The notes under the pieces are model-generated. The model ran no database searches and had not been told where the DNA came from. It saw nothing but the letters and a program-made list of their open reading frames with translations. A DNA stretch of 34,073 nucleotides from Lachnospiraceae bacterium A4 (lineage in GTDB: Bacteria > Bacillota > Clostridia > Lachnospirales > Lachnospiraceae), in NCBI GenBank assembly GCA_000403215.2, contig KE159546.1:1-34073 (forward strand). The letters are read 5' to 3'. The position numbers were made by a program, and so were the translations under genes. This document shows positions 15,275 through 22,240 of this stretch, piece after piece. How positions within the stretch are numbered: position 1 is the stretch's first letter; each line of letters begins with the position of its first letter.

Positions 15275-16351
15275 ATGGCTTATAAGGAGAAAGACACAAA
15301 AAAGTGGTCGGCGCAATGGTTTGAAACAACGGCAAAAGGAGAGAAGAAAAAGCGAAGAAAGAGGGGATTTGAAACAAAAAGAGAAGCGTTAGAGTATGAG
15401 CGGCAAAAGAAATTGAGCAGCAGCCGAAGCATGGATATGAAGTTGAGTGAATTTATGGAGGTCTATTTTGAGGATAAGCAGAATGAATTGAAAGACCGCA
15501 CCATGAAGAATAAACGGTATATGATGGAGCAACACATTATTCCCTACTTTGGCGAACAAATGTTGAGTGAGATTACCGCTTCACAAATCATACAGTGGCA
15601 GAACGAAATGCAGACAAAGGGATTTTCGGAAAGCTATTTAAGAATGATACAAAATCAGTTGACCTGTATATTTACTCATGCGTCACGCATTTATGATTTG
15701 CACACAAATCCATGTAAGAAAGTGAAGCGCATGGGAAATTCCGATTCAAGAAGTTTGGACTTTTGGACAACAGAGGAATATCAGAGATTTATTCAGACGA
15801 TAGAGCCGAGAACACGATACTATTTAATCTTTGAAATCCTCTTTTGGACGGGCTGTAGGATTGGCGAATTATTGGCTTTGACAAAGGGCGATATTAGTTT
15901 TGAAAATAACCAAATCAGCATAATCAAAACTTATTATCGTACTGGCAGACAGGACGTTATTACAGAACCGAAAACAAAGCAGTCTGTAAGAACCGTTGAA
16001 ATCCCGGAGTTTTTGAAAAAGGAAATTAAGGATTTTGTTGACGGTCACTATGGTATGCCGGACGATGAAAGACTTTTCCCAATCGTGCAGGAAGCGGTTC
16101 AGCATAAAATGAAACGCCAAATTGCGAAAGCCGGAGTGAAGAATATCCGGGTACATGACCTTAGACATTCTCATGTAGCTTACTTAATCAATAAGGGCAT
16201 AGAACCACTTTTGATAAAAGAGAGAGTAGGGCACAAGGATATTCGCATTACGTTGAATACCTACGGACATTTATATCCTAATCAGCAACGGAGAGTGGCA
16301 GACTTACTTGACAATGAAAAAGGAAATAGCCCCGACAGGGGCAACTGTTAG
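15275..16351 (+). CDS. Tyrosine integrase of element B
   Basis: The 358-residue recombinase has the same domain order as A's: arm-binding N-terminus, core-binding domain and catalytic domain with TGCRIGELLAL, HDLRHSH, ERVGHKDI and TYGHLYP. Much of the catalytic half is shared with A. The first 50 residues are clearly more divergent, in line with the GGTGCC rather than GGTTCTA arm repeats at B's ends. AAAGGAG precedes ATG 15275. Predicted target is the same 16-bp tuf core. Confidence 0.93.
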   Translation: MAYKEKDTKKWSAQWFETTAKGEKKKRRKRGFETKREALEYERQKKLSSSRSMDMKLSEFMEVYFEDKQNELKDRTMKNKRYMMEQHIIPYFGEQMLSEITASQIIQWQNEMQTKGFSESYLRMIQNQLTCIFTHASRIYDLHTNPCKKVKRMGNSDSRSLDFWTTEEYQRFIQTIEPRTRYYLIFEILFWTGCRIGELLALTKGDISFENNQISIIKTYYRTGRQDVITEPKTKQSVRTVEIPEFLKKEIKDFVDGHYGMPDDERLFPIVQEAVQHKMKRQIAKAGVKNIRVHDLRHSHVAYLINKGIEPLLIKERVGHKDIRITLNTYGHLYPNQQRRVADLLDNEKGNSPDRGNC

Positions 16352-16367
16352 AGCTGTGATAACTGGA

Positions 16368-16412
16368 AAACCTCTGTTATCAGTATCCACAATACAAGTA
16401 TAGCAGAGGTTT
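16368..16412 (+). terminator. Conserved hairpin between int and the RepA-like gene, element B
   Basis: aaacctctgttat at 16368-16380 pairs with atagcagaggttt at 16400-16412 (one G-U). It is the counterpart of 3304-3348. The change preserves pairing, which supports a function as structure. Confidence 0.7.
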
Positions 16413-16450
16413 CCTCCAGTGACAACGATTTTTCAGAAATGGAGGGCATT

Positions 16451-17428
16451 ATGGAAGAAACAAAAACAGAATTACAGTTGATTAAATTGTCAGAAATACA
16501 GTCGCAGGAAGTTTCTTGGCTGTGGTTTCCCTTTATCCCTTATGGCAAACTGACAATCGTACAAGGCGATCCGGGGGACGGAAAGACAACATTTATACTC
16601 AATATAGCGGCGAAGCTGTCTAAGGGAGAGAGTTTAGACGGAGGAATGAATTTTACAGAGCCTTTGAATGTAATCTATCAGAGTGCGGAGGACGGTCTTG
16701 CCGATACGGTAAAGCCCCGATTGGAACAGGCAAAGGCAGACTGTGAGAAAATCTCGGTCATTGATGAACAGATAAAATCCCTTTCCATGATAGATGAACG
16801 CTTGGAAGAAGCTGTTATAAAAACAGGTGCAAAGCTGTCGATTTTAGACCCGATACAAGCCTATTTGGGCGGTGGCATGGATATGAACCGGGCAAACGAA
16901 GCAAGGGACATGACAAAGAAGTTGGCGGCATTGGCAGAGAAATACCAGTGTGCGATTGTCCTTGTCGGGCATATGAACAAAGCGGCAGGAAATAAGGCGG
17001 CATACCGGGGAATGGGTTCGATTGATTTTTTTGCAGTCGCTAGAAGCGTTCTCTTAGTCGGCAGGGTTGAGGGAGAAGAAAATATAAGGGCTGTGGTGCA
17101 GATTAAAAACAACCTTGCGGCGTTCGGACACCCGAAAGCATTTGCACTGTCGGAGGAAGGTTTTCAATGGCTAGGGGATTATGAGATTACGGCTGATGAA
17201 GTGTTAGGCGGCATTGCCCCGAAAGCAAATAAAATGGAACAGGCGAAGCGGTTACTCCGGGAACTGGCAGAAACAAACAACGCCATGCAGAGCAATGAGA
17301 TTTTTAATCTAGCGGACGAACAGGGCATATCAAAGCGGACACTGGAAAATGCGAAGAAGGAGTTGGGTGTCCGGGCAAAGAGGATAAACAATACATGGTA
17401 TTGGGAACTGGATAAAATCAGACAGTGA
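16451..17428 (+). CDS. RepA-like AAA ATPase of element B
   Basis: The protein is closely similar to 3387-4367 over its whole length. Walker A is GDPGDGKTT at about residues 39-47, the Walker B-like segment LSILDPIQAYLGGG, sensor IVLVGHMNKAAG, and a C-terminal winged-helix-like segment. The start at ATG 16451 (MEETKT) has GGAGGG 4 bp upstream and matches A. Expected to drive replication of the circular form, with the 17448-17540 repeat as a possible origin. Confidence 0.8.
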   Translation: MEETKTELQLIKLSEIQSQEVSWLWFPFIPYGKLTIVQGDPGDGKTTFILNIAAKLSKGESLDGGMNFTEPLNVIYQSAEDGLADTVKPRLEQAKADCEKISVIDEQIKSLSMIDERLEEAVIKTGAKLSILDPIQAYLGGGMDMNRANEARDMTKKLAALAEKYQCAIVLVGHMNKAAGNKAAYRGMGSIDFFAVARSVLLVGRVEGEENIRAVVQIKNNLAAFGHPKAFALSEEGFQWLGDYEITADEVLGGIAPKANKMEQAKRLLRELAETNNAMQSNEIFNLADEQGISKRTLENAKKELGVRAKRINNTWYWELDKIRQ

Positions 17429-17447
17429 CGGACAGGCAAGGTAACAG

Positions 17448-17540
17448 CGCAACAATGCAGGGTATTAGAATTTTGCAGTCTTGGAATTGCGTTCTTGAAG
17501 ATTGCAAGGTTGCAAATATTATAGACATTGCAATGTTGCG
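17448..17540. repeat. Candidate replication origin or regulatory inverted repeat, element B
   Basis: cgcaacaatgca at 17448-17459 faces tgcaatgttgcg at 17529-17540 (one mismatch). The inner sequence again carries attgcaaggttgcaa. The arms match those of A while the DNA between has diverged. Confidence 0.45.
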
Positions 17541-17611
17541 GTGTTGGGAGAAAGCCGGGAAGCGGCAGTATCAAGGCGGCGAAAAGCCGCCCACCGTCCG
17601 CAGGACGGAAA

Positions 17612-17720
17612 GCCCCCGGCAGGGCGCAAAGGCACTTTTGATAGAGCGTAGCCTGTCGAAAGTGCTTTTGCGTTACTTTCGCAGAAAGTAACAAAGGCTA
17701 TGCGCCGTATCCGGCGCTCA
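17612..17720 (+). other. oriT of element B
   Basis: Positions 17612-17699 are identical to 4537-4624 in A over 88 bp: hairpin, then the gttactttcgcagaaagtaac dyad, then acaaaggct. A different downstream hairpin follows (gcgcc-gtatcc-ggcgc). A small hairpin, ccgtcc-gca-ggacgg, lies just before it at 17594-17608. The conservation against a diverged background marks the functional oriT. Confidence 0.78.
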
Positions 17721-17749
17721 TTATCCGATAAGGAAGAAAGGAAGTTTTA

Positions 17750-19080
17750 TTGAAACGGACTATCAGCGTTATGACAGGGAAAGGCTCTGTCAACCATAAC
17801 AGCAGAAAATTTCACGCAAAGAACACTGACCCGGAGCGGAGCTGTCTGAATGTGGAATACTGCAATGAAAATATCAAAGATGTATACCACGAATTATTTG
17901 ATGAAGCACTTGCCCGGTACAATGAGAAGCAGACCAGAAGTGACCGCCGGATTGATGATTATTATGAAAAAATCTGTTCCGGCAAACAGGAGAAGCCATT
18001 CCATGAGATTATTTTGCAGATAGGCAATAAGAACGATATGGGAGCAAAGACGGAGGACGGACAGCTTGCGGCAAAAATACTTGATGAATATATGCAGGAC
18101 TTCCAACGGCGCAATCCTACACTAAGAGTATTTTCGGTACATCTCCATATGGACGAAGCTACGCCACATCTGCATATAGATTTCATACCCTATACGACTG
18201 GAAGCAAGCGGGGACTTGAAACAAGGGTATCATTAAAAAAGGCACTGGCAGAACTTGGCTTCAAAGGCGGCACAAGGAGCGAAACAGAGCGCAATCAGTG
18301 GGTAGCGGCAGAGAAAGAACAGCTTGCGGAGATTATGTTACAGTATGGTATTTTTTGGATTTTGAGAAGCAGGAACGGCAGAAAGAAGTTGCAGAACTGG
18401 AACAGACAATCTCCGGCAGTAAAGAGGAATTATCCGATATTCTTCATCAGCAGATAGCGGCAGGACAGGAAACGGAACAGATACGCAAGGAGGGCGAAGC
18501 GATCCGGCAGGAAGTATCGGAACTTACCGCTACAAATCTTCTTTTGAAAGAACAGACGGAAATATTGGCAGAGGATAAAGAAAAGCTGTTATCCGAAAAT
18601 GAAAAATTGGAGAAACAGCAGAAAAAGTTACAGCAGGACATTAACAAAATGGTACAGTCAAAGGAAGTTATGGAGCGCAATATACACGCCTATGATGAAG
18701 ATGTGAAATGGCAGTTGGCAGAGCCGGGGGCATTGATGAGTGCAAAGGCATACCGGGATAAAAAGGCTTTACCGCTTGTGGAGAAATTGAAAGAGGTCGT
18801 TAAAAATCTGACTGTCAAATGCGTACAGCTTACGGAGCAGGACAAGAAGCTGACCGCCAAAGTGGACGGGCAACAAAAACAGATTAGCCACTTGACGGAT
18901 AAGGTCATGGAGCAGAGCGACACCATAGACCGATTGCAGGAAAAAGCGTCTGATTTGGGACGTTTGGAGCGTCATTTAGGCAGGGAACAGGTACAGTCGA
19001 TTGTGGAACGGTCAAAGGCATTAGAGCAGGCAGAGCGGGCGAATAAACGCCCGAAACGTGCCTTTGAAATGAACCGATAG
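17750..19080 (+). pseudogene. MobV relaxase gene of element B, frameshifted
   Basis: The first frame, from TTG 17750, carries an intact N-terminal relaxase domain: motif I VNHNSRKF and HLHMDEATPHLHIDF. After about residue 203 (LQYGIFW) it leaves the frame used by A and stops at 18457 after an unrelated tail. The coiled-coil C-terminal half continues in another frame, from about 18347 (LDFEKQERQKEV) to 19080. Alignment with A shows a net loss of about 40 bp near 18345, which removes the segment equal to RWKQLGTHNKHLSV and shifts the frame. The 235-residue product keeps the catalytic His residues, so partial activity is possible. Confidence 0.85.
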
Positions 19081-19101
19081 GAAAGAGAGGATTGATTGGA
19101 T

Positions 19102-19416
19102 ATGACGGATATGGAAAAGAAAGTTATGATACGGCTGTGTGCTAAAATCGTAGCAGAAACAGACCTTTATGAAACGGACAAAGAAGTGCAAAATCTGATA
19201 GACTGGGTATGCCTGTCGGAGCAGATAAAAGAAAACAACAATATAATCCGCAATCTGACAGGGGAATATAAAAAGATTGAGCCGGGTTATAGGGAGGGAG
19301 TGTGGGAGCAGTTGGAACGCATGAAAGAACTCTGCAAAGAGCGCAATAATCTTTATGAGAAACAGAACGATTTGAAAGGGCAGAAGTGGAGAATAGAGAA
19401 ATCATTAGAACGATAA
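19102..19416 (+). CDS. Small coiled-coil mobilization accessory protein of element B
   Basis: The 104-residue helical protein is the counterpart of 6444-6758 in A, with the same start (MTDMEKKVMIRLC) and the same charged C-terminal helix. ATG 19102 matches A. A TTG at 19096 with GAGAGG 5 bp upstream is an alternative start. It is intact although the relaxase gene before it is broken. Confidence 0.6.
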   Translation: MTDMEKKVMIRLCAKIVAETDLYETDKEVQNLIDWVCLSEQIKENNNIIRNLTGEYKKIEPGYREGVWEQLERMKELCKERNNLYEKQNDLKGQKWRIEKSLER

Positions 19417-19457
19417 GAAATGTGGGGCGTGGCGGTTACCATGCCCTTATTTTATGG

Positions 19458-19571
19458 TGGAAAATAGAGGATAGAAGTGGTATAATTAAATCAGTAAATT
19501 ATCTTATGAATAATACTGGTATTTTTAATTATTTTTTTAGTAGTGTTTTGCACATGTTGCTGTCGCCATGT
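19458..19571 (+). other. Junction between B backbone and right cargo, with a degenerate palindrome
   Basis: This is non-coding. An extended -10 box (TGGTATAAT, 19478-19486) with a weak -35 could start the cargo transcript. A T-rich stretch after the dyad cagta...tactg follows at about 19492-19534. At 19552-19571 the sequence acatgttgctgtcgccatgt matches the 20-bp palindrome at 16 of 20 positions. It occupies the same place as the perfect copy at 6827 in A. Confidence 0.5.
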
Positions 19572-19629
19572 TTTTGAAGGAACAAAAGAGTGGAAAGCAT
19601 ACATGTAAGAATGTTGATGGAGGGAAAGT

Positions 19630-20400
19630 ATGCAAGATTATGAAAAGTTTAAGCAAATTTATGTTGAAATAGATGAGCTAATAAAAAAACAAGTTACATC
19701 AGAAGATGCTGAATTTATTACATGGCATACAAAGGCAGAGAGATTTATTAGAAAGAAATACGGAGAATATTCAGAATTCAAGGCGTTTTCTGATATAAGT
19801 TATTCTTTAATGGTATATACGTTTGAAGATACTCATTCTGATTATGTAGAGGCTTGTCGGAATGGATTAGAGGAAACAAAAGCCATTTTTAAAGTTTATT
19901 TAGATGAAATGGAAGAAGAAACAGAAACAGTAAATAAACCTACATTAATGAATGAATGTAGGTTGGAATATTCCAAAGTGTTTATTGTTCATGGACATGA
20001 TGGGGAACTTAAAGAATCTATTGCACGTTTGATTGAAAGGCAAGGTATAAAAGCGATTATATTAAATGAGCAAACAAATAGAGGCGCAACAATTATAGAG
20101 AAGTTTGAAAGAAATAGTGAAGTTGCTGCTGCTATTTGCTTGTTTACAAAAGATGATATGGGTAAGGCAATGAATGATACTGATTATCAAGCAAGAGCGA
20201 GACAAAATGTCGTATTTGAAGCAGGGTATTTTATGGGCAAATTAGGGAGAAAACATGTGATAATGATTGCAGATGAAGATATTGAAATACCATCTGATTT
20301 GCAGGGAGTTGTTTATACAAATAGTTCATATTGGCAAGTAGAAGTTTTAAAAGAATTGAAAGAAATTGGTTTTTGTATTGATATGAATAAAGCGTTTTAG
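19630..20400 (+). CDS. TIR-like protein (predicted NAD-consuming defence effector)
   Basis: This 256-residue protein has an N-terminal helical region (about 1-105) and a C-terminal domain of the TIR-like nucleotide-binding type (CAP12/Pycsar TIR family). Signatures are SKVFIVHGHDGELKESIARL (about 115-134), NRGATIIEKFE (about 150-160), ARARQNVVFEAGYFMGKLGR (about 188-207) and IPSDLQGVVY (220-229). Relatives degrade NAD+ when triggered by phage infection. No cyclase gene lies next to it. The start is ATG 19630 with GGAGGG upstream. It is AT-rich compared with the backbone. Confidence 0.82.
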   Translation: MQDYEKFKQIYVEIDELIKKQVTSEDAEFITWHTKAERFIRKKYGEYSEFKAFSDISYSLMVYTFEDTHSDYVEACRNGLEETKAIFKVYLDEMEEETETVNKPTLMNECRLEYSKVFIVHGHDGELKESIARLIERQGIKAIILNEQTNRGATIIEKFERNSEVAAAICLFTKDDMGKAMNDTDYQARARQNVVFEAGYFMGKLGRKHVIMIADEDIEIPSDLQGVVYTNSSYWQVEVLKELKEIGFCIDMNKAF

Positions 20401-20470
20401 AAATTTTAATAATAAGTCAAAAACTTTTGCGAAATGTAGTAAGCGAGCAGTAATAGGGGGCAATTGGTAA

Positions 20471-21610
20471 TTGTATAGTAAATCAGAAATATTATCTGGT
20501 ACAAAGTTTGGTGCATTAACAGTTATAAAACGAGCAGATGATTATATTAGTCCAAAAGGGCAACATGAAAAGAGATATTTATGTCGGTGTGAGTGTGGGA
20601 GAGATTATATTACTCGTGGAAGTTGGCTAAAAAGCGGTAAATCTAGTTGCTGTAATCAATGTAGTAAGATAAAAATTAGTTTGAAAAGAACAAGAGATTT
20701 ATCAAATTGTCGATTTGGTCGTTGGACTGTGATAGAAAAGGCGGAAACAGAGAAGTCAGGGAGTTATTGGAAATGTCGTTGCGATTGCGGAAATGAAAAA
20801 ATAATAAGAGGAACTTCATTAACCTCTGGAAATTCGGTGTCTTGTGGCTGTTATGCACTGGAAAAGTTAAGAGAAGAGCGAATGCTTAATTTAGTAGGTG
20901 AAAAATTTGATAGATTGACTGTCTTATGTCAAGTAGAGGATTTTGTTAGTCCTATAAATGGAAAAAGACGTAGTCGGTGGAAATGTCAATGTGATTGTGG
21001 AAATATTATATATGTGAATGGAACAGACTTAACATCAGGAAATACACATTCTTGCGGTTGTTATAAACTAGAAAGGACCAGTGAAACTCATTTTCAGGAT
21101 ATATCTGGTCAAAGATTTGGTATGTTGCTTGTGTTAAGGCGAGTGGAGGATTATATAACATCTGAAAATGGGAGAGCAAGACCACAATTCTTATGCCAGT
21201 GTGATTGTGGAAATCAAAAGATAATTCAGAAAGATAGTTTAATGAATGGAACAATTTCTTGTGGTTGTTTAAATTCACGTGGAGAGCGAGAAATTGCAGA
21301 ATTTTTACGAAAACATAATATAAGGTATGAGATTCAATATGGTTTTCCTGATTTGGTTGGCGGTTTACCTTTGAAATTTGATTTTGCATTATTTAATGAA
21401 AATGAGGAATTAGTAGCGTTAGTGGAATACCAAGGAGAACAGCATTTTGAGGCTGTTGAATTTTTTGGTGGTGAAAAAAAGTTTGAGCGACAGAGAGTGA
21501 ATGATGAGATGAAACGCTCTTATTGCAAAAATAAGGGGATACGGTTGATTGAAATACCTTATTGGGAAAGTGTGGATAAATATTTAAAATCCTTTATTAA
21601 AAATAAATGA
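20471..21610 (+). CDS. Four-zinc-ribbon protein with a C-terminal PD-(D/E)xK-like endonuclease domain
   Basis: The 379-residue protein has four repeats of about 65-70 residues. Each has a G-x-x-F/W-G/D-x-L/W-T/L-V strand, a CxCxCG knuckle (positions about 38, 102, 172, 242) and a closing Cys cluster (SCGC in repeats 2-4). The C-terminal 110 residues hold REIAEFLRKHNIRYE, LKFDFALF (D304) and LVEYQGEQHF (E319, Q321), like Vsr/DUF559-type nucleases and some phage homing endonucleases. Multiple ribbons would read a long DNA site. It starts at TTG 20471 with AGGGGG upstream. It may be a homing endonuclease or an anti-phage nuclease. Confidence 0.65.
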   Translation: MYSKSEILSGTKFGALTVIKRADDYISPKGQHEKRYLCRCECGRDYITRGSWLKSGKSSCCNQCSKIKISLKRTRDLSNCRFGRWTVIEKAETEKSGSYWKCRCDCGNEKIIRGTSLTSGNSVSCGCYALEKLREERMLNLVGEKFDRLTVLCQVEDFVSPINGKRRSRWKCQCDCGNIIYVNGTDLTSGNTHSCGCYKLERTSETHFQDISGQRFGMLLVLRRVEDYITSENGRARPQFLCQCDCGNQKIIQKDSLMNGTISCGCLNSRGEREIAEFLRKHNIRYEIQYGFPDLVGGLPLKFDFALFNENEELVALVEYQGEQHFEAVEFFGGEKKFERQRVNDEMKRSYCKNKGIRLIEIPYWESVDKYLKSFIKNK

Positions 21611-21885
21611 AAGAAATAAATGAACTTAAAATTAAATAGACTATTTTTGATTATTTAGATATGAATTTTGTTCTAACATTATGTTTTTCAAATGGGGTGT
21701 TGAGTTAGGAAGTGTTGATATATATTAATAGAAGCATAATAACGGCAAAAATTAGCAAGCTATAATAAATGATGTAATTGAGGTAAAAATAGGCGTGTAT
21801 TTGTATAAGACATAAATAAGTGCAGAATAGTAAAGAACACGTTGAAAAAACGATAACAAATGTTTTTCCTATAATGATGTATCAA

Positions 21886-21905
21886 ACATGGTGCTAGCAC
21901 CATGT
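21886..21905. repeat. 20-bp perfect palindrome, copy 3
   Basis: It is identical to 14-33 and 6827-6846. Here it is at the right edge of B's right cargo slot, about 275 bp after the endonuclease gene. Confidence 0.9.
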
Positions 21906-21934
21906 AATAAGAGCAGATAAGGAGAAAAGTATTT

Positions 21935-21956
21935 TGGTGCCGAAACGGTGCCAAGA
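21935..21956. promoter_or_regulatory. Candidate integrase arm-binding repeats, right end of B
   Basis: tggtgccgaaa and cggtgccaaga have 11-bp spacing. They are the counterpart of 12155-12176 at B's left end. The last GGTGCC begins 108 bp before the core. Confidence 0.65.
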
Positions 21957-22054
21957 AATCATGCAAATAAAAATACGCTACACAAAAACAACGATTTTAC
22001 GCTGTTTTCCGCAATAAAAAGTATAGAAAATACCACAAAAAACGCTATTCAAAT

Positions 22055-22110
22055 ACCGTGAGGGTGGTAGAACAGTTGGTTCTGGTAGGGTTGCTACTAT
22101 CATTGAGTAA
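22055..22110 (+). pseudogene. 3' end of tuf, copy 3, with att core 22055-22070 (right boundary of B)
   Basis: Codons 22057-22110 again give REGGRTVGSGRVATIIE and stop. After the core the codons differ from those of copies 1 and 2 (agg-gtt-gct-act-atc against cgt-gtg-gct-acg-att), and the following terminator is also different. I infer that this is the original chromosomal tail, pushed downstream by the insertions. The DNA beyond 22166 is not recognisably core chromosome, so this is not certain. Confidence 0.85.
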
Positions 22111-22132
22111 TTACAATTTATTCAGTAAAATC

Positions 22133-22165
22133 AAGGCTTTCGGGGATTTCTCCGAAAGCCTTTTT
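22133..22165 (+). terminator. Rho-independent terminator after tuf copy 3
   Basis: AAGGCTTTCGG pairs with CCGAAAGCCTT around an 8-nt loop, with a T-run of five. It is distinct in sequence from the terminators at 261 and 12093. Confidence 0.9.
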
Positions 22166-22240
22166 AAATAAAGAATAACTTAGTGGGTTGCCTGTGCTTC
22201 TATAATGCTTCTAAAATATTTGGAAATGGATTAGCCTTTT

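Larger units (their letters stand above)
12015..22054 (+). mobile_element. Element B: integrative mobilizable element in the 3' end of tuf
   Basis: It is bounded by the 16-bp cores at 12015 and 22055, about 10.0 kb. The backbone parallels A gene for gene except that the DUF6061-like gene is absent and the relaxase gene is frameshifted. Left cargo: AAA ATPase, zinc-ribbon peptide, DUF2188 protein. Right cargo: TIR-like protein and zinc-ribbon endonuclease. Backbone DNA of B is more GC-rich than that of A, so the two elements probably have different recent histories. Confidence 0.82.
21873..22070. repeat. Right end of element B, identical to window positions 1-198
   Basis: The 198-bp block carries a palindrome (21886-21905), arm repeats (21935-21956) and the att core (22055-22070). 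The 262 bp before it (21611-21872) are AT-rich with no gene seen. Confidence 0.9.

Noticed and set aside
19386-19577. Short plus-strand frame after the B mobilization accessory gene
   Set aside because: It overlaps the preceding gene and runs through promoter-like and palindrome sequence. The product has no recognisable pattern.
20535-21270. CRISPR-like or other repeat array in the zinc-ribbon gene
   Set aside because: The repeats are protein repeats of about 65-70 codons with diverged DNA, not direct repeats with spacers. No CRISPR array is seen in the window.
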